Shown piece by piece: positions 18,067-26,823 of a stretch of DNA of 64,000 nt (the stretch's first letter is position 1; each line of letters starts with the position of its first letter). This DNA is from Allobosea robiniae (GTDB taxonomy: Bacteria > Pseudomonadota > Alphaproteobacteria > Rhizobiales > Beijerinckiaceae), in assembly GCF_900102525.1 (NCBI RefSeq), contig NZ_FNBZ01000005.1:372001-436000 (forward strand), given 5' to 3'. Both the position numbers and the translations under genes were made by a program. The notes under the pieces are model-generated. The model saw nothing but the letters and a program-made list of their open reading frames with translations. It ran no database searches and was not told where the DNA came from.

Positions 18067-18534
18067 TCAGACTGAACCCTCGGGGTCCTCGATCAAGGCC
18101 AGCCGGCTGGAGGCCAGCCGCGCCAGCGCGATGGTCAGCATCTTCCGCCGCGCCGCGCTCAAGGGATGGCGCGGCGGCTCGCGCAGCAATTCGCCGCCAT
18201 AGGCATCGGCGACGATCAGGCCGACATCATCAGGGAGGATTTCGCGCGGGAACTCAGGCGCAACGGCGAAAAGGAAGCCGTCGCAATAATCGCGATAATC
18301 CGGCCATTTGCCGTCGACGCGGTAGTCGGCGATGCCCGACTTGACCTCGACGACCCAGAGCTCGCCAGAAGGCGACAGCGCGACGATGTCACCGCGCCGG
18401 CCATTGGCGAAGGTCATCTCCCTGACGATGGCATAGCCGCGCTCCCGCAGGTGCCGGCCAGCGCCGCGGCAGACCATGCGCGTGATATCGGGCCGCGCCG
18501 GCGGCGGGTTCAGGACGGAATCCGGAAGGGACAT
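18067..18534 (-). CDS. mmcB: MmcB-family DNA repair protein
   Basis: A 155-residue protein of the DUF2083-like MmcB family found across alphaproteobacteria, where it is induced by DNA damage in Caulobacter. It looks like a PD-(D/E)xK nuclease fold: RRGDIVALSPSG supplies the Asp, and WVVEVKSGIADY supplies E-x-K near residue 65. DYCDGFLFAVAPEFP follows as in family members. It is short, soluble and alone on this strand, with its stop close to that of the convergent LysR gene. Catalysis is inferred from the fold only. Confidence 0.85.
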   Translation of the reverse strand: MSLPDSVLNPPPARPDITRMVCRGAGRHLRERGYAIVREMTFANGRRGDIVALSPSGELWVVEVKSGIADYRVDGKWPDYRDYCDGFLFAVAPEFPREILPDDVGLIVADAYGGELLREPPRHPLSAARRKMLTIALARLASSRLALIEDPEGSV

Positions 18535-18584
18535 GCGTGCATGTTCCCTCTTTGTTTCCAGAAATGCAAGCTTCGACCAGCAGC

Positions 18585-19655
18585 CTAAGGCAGGTTCTCA
18601 CGCAGGATGATCTCGATGCTGGGCGGCGCCGTTCCCTCCGAGGCCGGGCGGCCGGCACGCAGATTGGCGAAGATCGCGATGCAGCTCATCAGCGCGGCAT
18701 GGGGATGCTGGGTGATGACCGCGTCCATCGTGCCGTCGAGCAGGAGCGCGCGCGTCTCGGGTGTCAGGCCATGGCCGACGAAGACGACATCCTGCTGCCG
18801 GCCCGCCTCCTTCAGGGCGCGCGCGATCCCCTCCGGTCCACCGCCGATATTGTAGATGCCGGCGAGATCCGGGTGCTGGGCCAACAGCGCCTTGGCCTGG
18901 CGATAGTTGCGGCCGTCGTCGTCGAGCCCCTCGCGCAGGCCGACGACCTCGATCTGTGGAAACAGCTCCTCGAAGAGATGCAGGAAGCCCATCTCGCGCT
19001 CCTCATGGGCGCGATAGCTCAGGCTGCCGGCGATGACCGCAACCTTGGCCGGCCGCCGGCCGATGAAGCGAGCCGCGAGATAGCCGGCCGTGCGCCCGGC
19101 CGAGCGATTGTCGAGCCCGACATAGGCGGCGCGGCGGGCATTCGCGATGTCGGAAATCAAGGTCACGGCCGGCACGCCGCGCTCGGCCAGGCTGTTGACC
19201 GCCTCGCGCACCGCCGGATGTTCCAGCGCCATGAAGGCGATGCCGTCGACATCGCGCCCGACCTGGCGGAGCTGCTGGGCCAGCAATTCCGGCTTGAAGC
19301 TCTCGATGAACTCGACGCGGGCGCGCATGTTGAAGGAAGCGAGCTGCTCCTGCGCCTCGGCGATATGGCGCCCGAGCATGGCGAGGAAGCGGTTGCTGCC
19401 GGCCGGCAGCAGGAAGGCGAGCCGCATTGGCGTGAAGGCCTGCGCCGGCAGGGTTGGATCGAGCACATAGCCCAGTTCGCTCGCGGCCTTCAGCACGCGC
19501 TGGACGGTGGCCGCGCGCACGCCGGGACGCTGGTTCAGCACCCGGTCGACCGTCGCGGTCGAGGCGCCGGACAGCGCCGCGACATCGGCGATGCGGGCCA
19601 TCCGGCGGCGCTGCAGGCTTTCGCCACTACCGTTTTTCTCTGCCGTACCCGTCAT
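18585..19655 (-). CDS. LacI-family transcriptional regulator of the TRAP/RuBisCO-like operon
   Basis: A 356-residue regulator. The helix-turn-helix and hinge helix lie at about residues 19-70 (ARIADVAALSGASTATVDRV, then LNQRPGVRAATVQRVLKAA). The periplasmic-binding-protein-like core follows, with PMRLAFLLPAG, VAVIAGSLSYRAHEERE and GIYNIGGGPEGIARAL. This resembles the subset of LacI proteins that sense sugars or sugar acids. It is divergent from the TRAP operon starting at 19774 and should repress it until ligand is present. The ATG at 19655 lacks a clear ribosome site; an ATG 18 codons in would still leave the whole DNA-binding domain. Confidence 0.92.
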   Translation of the reverse strand: MTGTAEKNGSGESLQRRRMARIADVAALSGASTATVDRVLNQRPGVRAATVQRVLKAASELGYVLDPTLPAQAFTPMRLAFLLPAGSNRFLAMLGRHIAEAQEQLASFNMRARVEFIESFKPELLAQQLRQVGRDVDGIAFMALEHPAVREAVNSLAERGVPAVTLISDIANARRAAYVGLDNRSAGRTAGYLAARFIGRRPAKVAVIAGSLSYRAHEEREMGFLHLFEELFPQIEVVGLREGLDDDGRNYRQAKALLAQHPDLAGIYNIGGGPEGIARALKEAGRQQDVVFVGHGLTPETRALLLDGTMDAVITQHPHAALMSCIAIFANLRAGRPASEGTAPPSIEIILRENLP

Positions 19656-19773
19656 AGAATCACATCAAAAAACATCAGTATTTGAGTTTGACCACCATCA
19701 TTCCAGCTTCCTAATCTGAGGGCAAGAAGACCGCAATCAATCAAATCGCATCAGCGATACCGGGAGGACCATC
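19656..19773 (+). promoter_or_regulatory. Divergent control region with candidate promoter
   Basis: TTGACC at 19688-19693 and TAATCT at 19712-19717 are spaced 18 bp and could drive the TRAP operon. The region carries several repeats of ATCA: CACATCAAAAAACATCA at about 19665-19681 and AATCAATCAAATCGCATCA near 19736-19754. These may be LacI half-sites. GGGAGGA lies just upstream of the ATG at 19774. Confidence 0.45.
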
Positions 19774-20790
19774 ATGACGAACTTCACGCGCCGCACGGTG
19801 CTGCGTACGCTCGCCGCCGCCCCCGCAGCCTCGCTCATCGCCATGCCGCATATCGCGCGGGCGGCCGAGATCGAGCTGAAATACGGCAACAACCTGCCGC
19901 TCAGCCATCCGCTCAACATCCGCGCCCAGGAAGCGGCCGAGCGTGTCGCCAAGGAGACGAACGGCCGGGTCGAGATCAAGATCTTCCCGAACAATCAGCT
20001 CGGCGGCGATACCGACATGCTGAGCCAGGTCCGCAACGGCGGCATCACCTTCTTCACGCCGTCGGCGCTCGTCATCGCGACCCTGGTGCCGGTCGCGGCG
20101 ATCAATGCCGTCGGCTTCGCCTTCGCCGATTACGACCAGGTCTGGAAGGCGATGGACGGCAAGCTCGGCGCCCATGTCCGCGAGGCCATCTCGAAGGTGA
20201 ACCTCTATGCCTTCGAGAAGATGTGGGACAACGGCTTCCGCCAGATGACCACCTCGGGCAAGGCGATCGAGACCGCCAAGGAGATGGCCGGCCTCAAGAT
20301 CCGCGTGCCGGTGAGCCCGCTCTCGATCTCGATGTTCAAGGCGCTCGATGCCGCGCCGGCTAGCCTGCAGTTCTCGGAGGTCTACACGGCGCTCCAGACC
20401 AAGGTGGTCGATGCGCAGGAGAACCCGCTGCCGATCATCCAGGTCGCCAAGCTCTTCGAGGTGCAGAAGAGCTGCGCGATCTCGAACCATATTTGGGACG
20501 GGTTCTGGTTCATCGCCAACGGGCGTGCCTGGCGCGGCCTGCCGGCCGATATCCAGAAGATCGTCGCCGGCGCGATCAACGATGCCGGCGTCGCCCAGCG
20601 CGGCGACATCAAGAAACTCAACGAGACCGTGCAGGCGGATCTGCAGTCGAAGGGCCTTGCCTTCAACAAGACGGACCCGGATTCCTTCCGCGCCAAGCTG
20701 CGTGAGGCCGGCTTCTACAAGGAGTGGCAGGAGCGCTTCGGCAAGGACGCCTGGAGCCTGCTCGAAGACGCCGTCGGCAAGCTGGCCTGA
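19774..20790 (+). CDS. TRAP transporter solute-binding protein, DctP family
   Basis: A 338-residue periplasmic protein with a twin-arginine-like signal (FTRRTVLRTLAAAPAASLIA) cleaved near ARA-AE. Family landmarks include HPLNIRAQEAAERVAKETNG, MAGLKIRVPVSPLSISMFKA, which contains the ligand-binding Arg, and SEVYTALQTKVVDAQENPL. It captures the substrate and hands it to the fused membrane protein that follows. The gap to that gene contains a small hairpin that may raise the yield of this protein. Given the RuBisCO-like and kinase genes downstream, a branched sugar acid is a fair guess for the ligand. Confidence 0.93.
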   Translation: MTNFTRRTVLRTLAAAPAASLIAMPHIARAAEIELKYGNNLPLSHPLNIRAQEAAERVAKETNGRVEIKIFPNNQLGGDTDMLSQVRNGGITFFTPSALVIATLVPVAAINAVGFAFADYDQVWKAMDGKLGAHVREAISKVNLYAFEKMWDNGFRQMTTSGKAIETAKEMAGLKIRVPVSPLSISMFKALDAAPASLQFSEVYTALQTKVVDAQENPLPIIQVAKLFEVQKSCAISNHIWDGFWFIANGRAWRGLPADIQKIVAGAINDAGVAQRGDIKKLNETVQADLQSKGLAFNKTDPDSFRAKLREAGFYKEWQERFGKDAWSLLEDAVGKLA

Positions 20791-20801
20791 GACGTGCGGG
20801 C

Positions 20802-20816
20802 GGGCCTATAAGGCCC
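20802..20816 (+). repeat. Small hairpin between TRAP binding protein and permease genes
   Basis: Six-base arms GGGCCT (20802-20807) and AGGCCC (20811-20816) enclose ATA. It lies 12 bases after the DctP stop. Such stems often protect the 3' end of the binding-protein message from decay. Confidence 0.4.
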
Positions 20817-20843
20817 CCAAAGCACAAGACAGGAAACGCCCCG

Positions 20844-22727
20844 ATGGATGCCCATAGCGCGACCCTTCCCGCTGCCGCCATGCCCGCAAACGGGCTCGGC
20901 CGCTTCGCCGGCCATCTCGACCGCGGCCTCGGCGGCCTGGTCGAGACGGTGGCGGCCGTGCTCGTGGTCGTCGAGATCATCATTCTCGGCGCCGGCGTCG
21001 TGGCGCGCTATGTCTTCCATGCCCCGCTGGTCTGGTCGGACGAGCTCGCCTCGATCCTGTTCCTCTGGCTCTCGATGCTCGGCGCGGTCGTCGCGCTCCG
21101 GCGCGGCGAGCATATGCGCATGACCGGGCTGGTCTCCCGCGTCTCACCGCAGACGCGGGCGCTGCTGGAAGCGGTCGCGATCACCGCCTCGATCGCCTTC
21201 CTGCTGCTGATCATGCCGCATGCGGTCGAATATGCCGAGGAAGAGAACTTCATCGTCACGCCCGCGCTGGAGATCAGCAATGCCTGGCGCGCGGCGGCGA
21301 TCCCGATCGGCGTCGGTTTGATGCTGATCGCGGCCGGCTGCCGGCTGCTGCGCTTCGCCTCGCTGAAGCCCGCGCTGATCGCGATCGGAATCACCGCTCT
21401 GTTCGTGCTGCTGTTCTGGCTCGCCGGCCCCACGCTGAAACCGCTCGGCAAGCTCAACCTGATCGTCTTCTTCGTCGGCGTCGTCGCGCTCAACGTCTTC
21501 TCCGGCGTGCCGATCGCCTTCTCCTTCGCGCTCGCCACCTTCGGCTACCTCGCCTGCACCACCTCGACGCCGATGCTGGTCATGGTCGGCCGGCTCGACG
21601 AGGGCATGAGCCATCTGATCCTGCTCGCCGTGCCGCTCTTCATCTTCCTGGGCGCGTTGATCGAGATGACCGGCATGGCCCGCGCCATGATCCAGTTCCT
21701 GGCGAGCCTGCTCGGCCATGTCCGCGGCGGCCTGTCCTATGTGCTGGTCGGCGCGATGTATCTGGTTTCCGGCATTTCCGGCTCGAAGATCGCCGACATG
21801 GCCGCGATCGCACCGGTGCTCTTCCCGGAGATGCAGAAGCGCGGCGCCAAGCCCGGCGATCTCGTCGCCCTGCTCTCGGCGACCGGCGCGCAGACCGAGA
21901 CGATCCCGCCCTCGATCGTGCTGATCACCATCGGCTCCGTCACCGGCGTCTCGATCGCAGCCCTGTTCACCGGCGGCATGCTGCCGGCCGTGGTGCTGGG
22001 CGCGGCGCTCTGCTTCGTGGTCTGGTGGCGCTGCCGGGGCGAAGACCTCAGCAACGTCAAGCGCTATCCCAAGCGCGAGATCGCCAAGCTCGCTTTGATC
22101 GCAGCGCCCGCCATCGCCCTGCCCTTCGTCATCCGCGCCGCGGTGGTGGAAGGTGTCGCGACCGCGACCGAGGTCTCCACCATCGGCATCGCTTACGCGA
22201 TCCTCGCCGGCATCCTGCTCTACCGCCAGTTCGACTGGCGCCGCCTGCCCAAGATGCTGATCGAGACGGCCTCGCTGACCGGTGCGATCATCTTCATCAT
22301 CGGCTGCGCCACCGCCATGGCCTGGGGGCTGACGCAATCGGGCTTCTCGCGCGACCTCGCCCAGGCGATGGCGGCGGTGCCGGGCGGAAGCTGGGGCTTC
22401 CTCGGCATCTCGATCGTCGCCTTCACCATCCTTGGCAGCGTGCTCGAGGGCATCCCGGCGATCGTGCTGTTCGGGCCGCTGGTGTTCCCGATCGCCAAGC
22501 AGGTCGGGATACACGAGGTCCACTACTCGATGGTCGTGATCTTCGCGATGGGCATCGGGCTCTTCGCCCCGCCCTTCGGCGTCGGCTATTACGGCGCCTG
22601 CGCGATCAGCAAGATCAATCCCGACGAAGGCCTGAAATACATCTGGGGCTACATCCTCGCCCTGATCCTCGGCCTGCTCGTCGTCGCTGCCGTGCCGTGG
22701 ATCTCCATCGGCTTCCTCCGGTCCTGA
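20844..22727 (+). CDS. TRAP transporter fused permease (DctQ-DctM)
   Basis: A 627-residue inner-membrane protein joining both TRAP membrane subunits. Residues about 25-185 form the four-helix DctQ part, with VVARYVFHAPLVWSDELASI typical of that domain. A linker helix leads to the 11-12-helix DctM part from about residue 200 (FSGVPIAFSFALATFGYLAC, VPLFIFLGALIEMTGMARAM, SGISGSKIADMAAIAPVLFP). Sodium-coupled uptake of organic acids is the family role. The ATG at 20844 has AGGAAA upstream. Fused forms are well known, so this is not a sequencing artefact. Confidence 0.93.
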   Translation: MDAHSATLPAAAMPANGLGRFAGHLDRGLGGLVETVAAVLVVVEIIILGAGVVARYVFHAPLVWSDELASILFLWLSMLGAVVALRRGEHMRMTGLVSRVSPQTRALLEAVAITASIAFLLLIMPHAVEYAEEENFIVTPALEISNAWRAAAIPIGVGLMLIAAGCRLLRFASLKPALIAIGITALFVLLFWLAGPTLKPLGKLNLIVFFVGVVALNVFSGVPIAFSFALATFGYLACTTSTPMLVMVGRLDEGMSHLILLAVPLFIFLGALIEMTGMARAMIQFLASLLGHVRGGLSYVLVGAMYLVSGISGSKIADMAAIAPVLFPEMQKRGAKPGDLVALLSATGAQTETIPPSIVLITIGSVTGVSIAALFTGGMLPAVVLGAALCFVVWWRCRGEDLSNVKRYPKREIAKLALIAAPAIALPFVIRAAVVEGVATATEVSTIGIAYAILAGILLYRQFDWRRLPKMLIETASLTGAIIFIIGCATAMAWGLTQSGFSRDLAQAMAAVPGGSWGFLGISIVAFTILGSVLEGIPAIVLFGPLVFPIAKQVGIHEVHYSMVVIFAMGIGLFAPPFGVGYYGACAISKINPDEGLKYIWGYILALILGLLVVAAVPWISIGFLRS

Positions 22728-22746
22728 TAATCAGAAAGCAACGCCC

Positions 22747-23301
22747 ATGAGCCGCTTCTTTGGCCAGATCCGTCAGGCTGGCTACGTCGTCCCGGATATC
22801 GAGGCGGCGATGGACTACTGGAGCCGCGTGCTGGGCGTCGGACCGTTCTTCTACAATCCGAAGGTCCCGATCAGGAACTACCGCTACAAGGGCGAGACCT
22901 ACGAGCCGCACAACTCCGTGGCGCTGGCCAATTCCGGCCCGCTCCAGATCGAGCTGATCCAGTGCCGCAACGCCGTGCCGTCGATGTACAAGGACTTCAC
23001 CGATGCGGGGCTGACCGGCCTGCAGCATGTCGCCTACTGGACCTCGGACTACGATGCCGACCTGGAGCGGCTCGTCGCGGAAGGCTTCAAGCCGGTGATG
23101 TCCGGCGAGGTCGGCGAGCGCGGGCGCTTCGTTTATTTCGACACGCATTACCACCCGGGCACGGTGATCGAACTCTCGGAGGTCGCCGGCCCCAAGGGCG
23201 AGATGTTCCGCCTGATCCGCGAGGCGTCCGAGACCTGGGACGGCAAGGATCCGGTCAGGCCCTTCCCGGACCTGAGCAAGCTCGCTGCTGCGGCAGCCTG
23301 A
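22747..23301 (+). CDS. VOC-family protein inside the OiaX/OiaK-type operon
   Basis: A 184-residue glyoxalase-fold protein. Metal ligands can be read as Q10 (RQAGYVVPDIEAAMDYW), Glu in LQIELIQ, His in LQHVAYWTSDYD and Glu in TVIELSEVAG. This is the Gln/Glu/His/Glu set used by epimerases and isomerases of the fold. It sits 19 bp after the TRAP permease and 22 bp before the RuBisCO-like gene, so it is almost surely co-transcribed. The known OiaX/OiaK pathway has no VOC step that I know of; an isomerase or lactone-handling role is possible. No function is assigned. Confidence 0.8.
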   Translation: MSRFFGQIRQAGYVVPDIEAAMDYWSRVLGVGPFFYNPKVPIRNYRYKGETYEPHNSVALANSGPLQIELIQCRNAVPSMYKDFTDAGLTGLQHVAYWTSDYDADLERLVAEGFKPVMSGEVGERGRFVYFDTHYHPGTVIELSEVAGPKGEMFRLIREASETWDGKDPVRPFPDLSKLAAAAA

Positions 23302-23323
23302 TATCCCTTCGCATACCGACCCC

Positions 23324-24598
23324 ATGACCAGCGAACGCTTCGAAGCGACCTATCTCATCGAAACTCCGCTCGACCCGGCCAAGGTCGCGGAGGTGATGGC
23401 GGGTGAGCAATCCTGCGGCACCTTCGCGCGCGTCGCCGGCGAGACCGACGAGTTGCGCAAGCGGGCGCGGGCCGTCGTAACGCGGATCGAGGAGCTGGAG
23501 CCCGCCACGGAGCCCAGCCTGCCTAATGCGTGGCTTGCGCGGAAGGGCGTCGGCGGGCCATGGCGGCGCGCGCGCATCACGATCTCCTTCCCGGTCGACA
23601 ATGTCGGCGCCAATCTCGCGACGCTGGCCGCCGTGGTTGCGGGCAATCTCTACGATCTCGGCGAGGTCACCGGCCTCAGGCTCGAAAGCATCGCCCTGCC
23701 CTGGTCATACCGCCAGCGCTTCCCGCTGCCGGCACAGGGCATCGCCGGCACGCGGCGCCTGACCGGGGCGGCGAAAGGACCGCTCGTCGGCTCGATCATC
23801 AAGCCGAATGTGGGTCTCAGCGCCGCACAGACGGCCGAACTCGTCGCGAGCCTCTGCGAGGCCGGGCTCGACTTCATCAAGGATGACGAGATCTCGGCCG
23901 ATCCGGTGCATGCGCCGCTGGCCGAGCGCATCCCGGCGGTGATGGCGGCGGTTCGCCGGCATCAGGACCGGACCGGCAAGCACGTCATGGTCGCCTTCAA
24001 CATCACCGACGAGACCGACGCGATGCGCCGCCATGCCGATCTCGTCACGCGCGAGGGCGGTTCCTGCGTGATGGCGAGCCTGAACTGGTGCGGCTTCTCC
24101 GCGATCGAGAGCTTACGCCGCTCGACTGATCTCGCTCTGCACGGCCATCGCAACGGCTATGGCGCCTTCTCGCGCCATCCGCTGCTCGGCATCGGCTTCC
24201 AGGCCTATCAGGTGCTGTGGCGGCTGGCCGGTGTCGACCATATGCATGTCCATGGCCTGCAGGGGAAATTCGCGCAGGAGGACGAGGAGGTCGTGACCTC
24301 CGCTGGGGATTGCGTCACGCCGCTGACCGATGGCGCCGACGACCGGGTGATGCCGGCCTTCTCCTCCGGGCAATGGGCCGGTACGGCTCAGGCGACCTGG
24401 GATGCGATCGGCCATGACGACCTGCTGTTCATGGCCGGCGGCGGCATTCTGGCTCATCCCGGCGGCCCGAAGGCCGGCGTCGCCAGTATCCGGCAGGCCT
24501 GGGCTGCCGTCGCCGAAGGCACGCCAATCGTGGAGGCGGCGCGAACGCACCCTGAATTGCAGCAGGCGCTCGACACTTTCGGCGGCAAGGCGGGCTAG
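23324..24598 (+). CDS. oiaX: RuBisCO-like protein, likely 3-oxo-isoapionate-4-phosphate decarboxylase (OiaX type)
   Basis: A 424-residue form-IV RuBisCO large-subunit homologue. The N-terminal alpha/beta domain ends near residue 145. The barrel holds GSIIKPNVGLS (K160), FIKDDE with K186, D188 and E189 matching the carbamylated Lys and metal ligands, HVHGLQGKF with K315 at the loop-6 position, and GGGILAHPGGP at 372-381. The KPK of true RuBisCO is KPN here, and no small subunit or phosphoribulokinase gene is present, so it does not fix CO2. A DUF1537 kinase follows directly, which is the OiaX/OiaK pairing of apionate breakdown. Family certain; substrate inferred. Confidence 0.8.
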   Translation: MTSERFEATYLIETPLDPAKVAEVMAGEQSCGTFARVAGETDELRKRARAVVTRIEELEPATEPSLPNAWLARKGVGGPWRRARITISFPVDNVGANLATLAAVVAGNLYDLGEVTGLRLESIALPWSYRQRFPLPAQGIAGTRRLTGAAKGPLVGSIIKPNVGLSAAQTAELVASLCEAGLDFIKDDEISADPVHAPLAERIPAVMAAVRRHQDRTGKHVMVAFNITDETDAMRRHADLVTREGGSCVMASLNWCGFSAIESLRRSTDLALHGHRNGYGAFSRHPLLGIGFQAYQVLWRLAGVDHMHVHGLQGKFAQEDEEVVTSAGDCVTPLTDGADDRVMPAFSSGQWAGTAQATWDAIGHDDLLFMAGGGILAHPGGPKAGVASIRQAWAAVAEGTPIVEAARTHPELQQALDTFGGKAG

Positions 24599-24604
24599 CG
24601 CGCC

Positions 24605-25882
24605 GTGACGACGAAGCGCATCCCTCTCTACGGCTGGTACGGCGACGATTTTACCGGCTCGACCGATACGCTGGCGACGCTGGCGGAGCGTGGCTTTCGC
24701 GCCCTGCTGTTCCTGCGCCAACCGAGTGAAGCCCAGTTGGCGGCAGCCGGCCCGCTCGACGCGATCGGCATTGCAGGCGCTAGCCGGGCCATGGCACCGG
24801 ACGCGATCACCGCGGAACTGACGGAGATCGGGCGCTTCTTCGCCGGGCAGGGCGTCGGGCTGATGCATTACAAATGCTGCTCGACCTTCGACAGCGCGCC
24901 TAATGTCGGCAGCATCGGCGCGGCGGTCGCAGCGCTGAAGCCGTTCTTCCCGAACCCGCTCGTGCCGATCCTTGGCGGCCAGCCCAATCTCGGGCGCTTC
25001 TGCCTGTTCGGAAACCTGTTCGCGGCCGGCGGCGACGGCACGGTCCACCGCATCGACCGGCACCCGACGATGAGCCGTCATCCGGTCACGCCGATGGCGG
25101 AAGCAGATCTGCGCCGGCATCTTGCCGCGCAGGGGTTCGAAGGTATCGGACTCGTCGATTATCGCGCCTATGGCGAGGGCTCGGCAGCACCGGCGACGCC
25201 GCCAGACGGAAGCCCGGCCGTCCTGTTCGATGTGGCAACCGAGGCCGATCTCACGGCGATCGGTGGATGGCTCGCGACGTCACTGAGGAATGGGCCGATG
25301 CTTGCGGTGGGGGCAAGTTCGGTCGCCCGCGCCTTCGCGGCCGGGCATGGCAAAGCGGTCATTTCCGCATCGGCGTCAGATGCGAAATATTGCGGGGCAG
25401 GACCGGTCCTCGCCCTAGTCGGCAGCCTGTCGCCGGTCACACGCGCGCAGGTCGAAGCGGCGCAAGGCTACGCGATGCTGCCCGTCGATGCCGGCCGGTT
25501 GTTGGCGGATGCAAACTATGGAACGGAGCTGCGCGCCGCAGCCTTGTCCAAGCTGGCTCAAGGCGACGTCATGCTGGTGACCAAACGGCCTGAGGGCGCT
25601 CCGACGGCAGCAGGCGCAGTTGCGGAAGCGACCGGGGCATTGCTCGCCGCAATCATCACCGAGGCTCGCCTCGGCCGGCTCGTCGTCGCGGGTGGCGATA
25701 CCTCGACTATGGCGATCCGGTCCCTGCCGCTCTGGGGACTCTCCTACCTCCGGCCCTGCGTGCCCGGCGCGCCGCTCTGCCGCGCCCATTCCGACGATGC
25801 GCGTCTCGACGGGCTCGAGATCGTGCTGAAGGGCGGGCAGATGGGGCCGCCCGGCTTCTTCAATAACGAGGCACGCGCCTAG
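24605..25882 (+). CDS. oiaK: Four-carbon acid sugar kinase family (DUF1537), likely 3-oxo-isoapionate kinase
   Basis: A 425-residue ATP-dependent kinase starting at a GTG six bases after the oiaX stop. The N-terminal domain opens with GWYGDDFTGSTDTLATL, the DDxTGS signature that binds the sugar acid. The C-terminal nucleotide domain has VVAGGDTSTMAI near residue 360 and VLKGGQMGPPGF near 410. In the characterised pathway this enzyme phosphorylates 3-oxo-isoapionate so that OiaX can decarboxylate the product. Its stop codon shares the CTAG tetranucleotide 25879-25882 with the convergent dehydratase stop. Related kinases act on erythronate, threonate or denitrified sugars, so the substrate is provisional. 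Confidence 0.82.
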   Translation: MTTKRIPLYGWYGDDFTGSTDTLATLAERGFRALLFLRQPSEAQLAAAGPLDAIGIAGASRAMAPDAITAELTEIGRFFAGQGVGLMHYKCCSTFDSAPNVGSIGAAVAALKPFFPNPLVPILGGQPNLGRFCLFGNLFAAGGDGTVHRIDRHPTMSRHPVTPMAEADLRRHLAAQGFEGIGLVDYRAYGEGSAAPATPPDGSPAVLFDVATEADLTAIGGWLATSLRNGPMLAVGASSVARAFAAGHGKAVISASASDAKYCGAGPVLALVGSLSPVTRAQVEAAQGYAMLPVDAGRLLADANYGTELRAAALSKLAQGDVMLVTKRPEGAPTAAGAVAEATGALLAAIITEARLGRLVVAGGDTSTMAIRSLPLWGLSYLRPCVPGAPLCRAHSDDARLDGLEIVLKGGQMGPPGFFNNEARA

Positions 25883-26823
25883 CCCGGCAGGCAGCCATCC
25901 GTGCCGGCGCCACAGACCAGCGCGCAGACCTTCTCGCCACCGGACAAGGCGACCCGCCCTGATTGCAGCGCCGCCAGCGCCGCCGCGCCCGACAGGTCGG
26001 CGGCGATGCCGAATTCGAACCAGAGCGATTTCGCCGCCGTCTCCATCTCGGCGTCGGTGATCAGAACGATCTCGTCGACATTCCGGGCCGTCGCCTCATA
26101 GATCGCCTGATCGGTCTGGCGGCAGGACATGGTGGCGACGCGCGTCTCCAGCTTGCCGAGCGCGACGAGGCGCCCGGCGGCGAAGCAGGCGTGGAGCGTC
26201 GGCGAGCCCACCGGCTCGATGCCGATGATCCGGGTCTGCGGGCGCAAGGCCTTCACCGCCGTCGAGAGGCCGGTGATCAATCCACCGCCGCCGATGGCGA
26301 CGAGGATGATGTCGACATCGGGCATGTCGTCGAGGATGTCGAGGCCGAGCGTGCCCTGCCCGGCCACGACGACCGGATCACTGAAGGGATGGGCATAGGT
26401 CGCGCCGGTTTCGCGGGAGCGAGCCAGCGCGGCGGCATTGGCATCGTCCCAGATCGCGCCGACGATATGGACGTCGGCGCCCCAGTCGCGCAGCTTGGCT
26501 ATCTTGTCCGGAGCGGCATTGGACGGCAGGAAGATCGTCGCGTTGACGCCGAGCACATGGGCCGAGCGGGCGATGGCGAGACCGTGATTGCCGCCGGACG
26601 CCGTGACGACGCCGCGCGCCAGCTCGTCCTTCGACAGGGTCAGAAGGCGGTTCATCGCACCGCGCGCCTTGAAGGAGCCGGCCGCCTGCAGCAATTCGAG
26701 CTTGAGCGTGACGTCGCCGCCGAAATCGCCGCCGCGCGTCTTCGCGTAGGGCAGCGTCGGGGTTTTTCGGATGTAGGGCGCGATGCGCTGGCGGGCGGCG
26801 CGGATATCGTCGAGCGCGATCAT
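25879..26823 (-). CDS. PLP-dependent threonine/serine dehydratase (EutB-like)
   Basis: A 314-residue fold-type-II PLP enzyme. The internal ATG at 26823 overlaps the stop of the deacylase gene as ATGA and is preferred to a longer frame. PLP lysine sits in LQAAGSFKARGAMNRL, the Asn/His loop in VTASGGNHGLAIA, and the phosphate-binding glycines in VAIGGGGLITGLS. Ammonia elimination from hydroxy-amino acids is the usual reaction. The pairing with a DoeB/EutE-like deacylase recalls EutB of hydroxyectoine use in Sinorhizobium, but the ring-opening hydrolase EutD/DoeA is absent here. Confidence 0.85.
   Translation of the reverse strand: MIALDDIRAARQRIAPYIRKTPTLPYAKTRGGDFGGDVTLKLELLQAAGSFKARGAMNRLLTLSKDELARGVVTASGGNHGLAIARSAHVLGVNATIFLPSNAAPDKIAKLRDWGADVHIVGAIWDDANAAALARSRETGATYAHPFSDPVVVAGQGTLGLDILDDMPDVDIILVAIGGGGLITGLSTAVKALRPQTRIIGIEPVGSPTLHACFAAGRLVALGKLETRVATMSCRQTDQAIYEATARNVDEIVLITDAEMETAAKSLWFEFGIAADLSGAAALAALQSGRVALSGGEKVCALVCGAGTDGCLPG

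Noticed and set aside
23324..24598. True CO2-fixing RuBisCO
   Set aside because: KPN replaces KPK at the active-site strand, the C-terminal region is short, and no small subunit, phosphoribulokinase or cbb gene is present.
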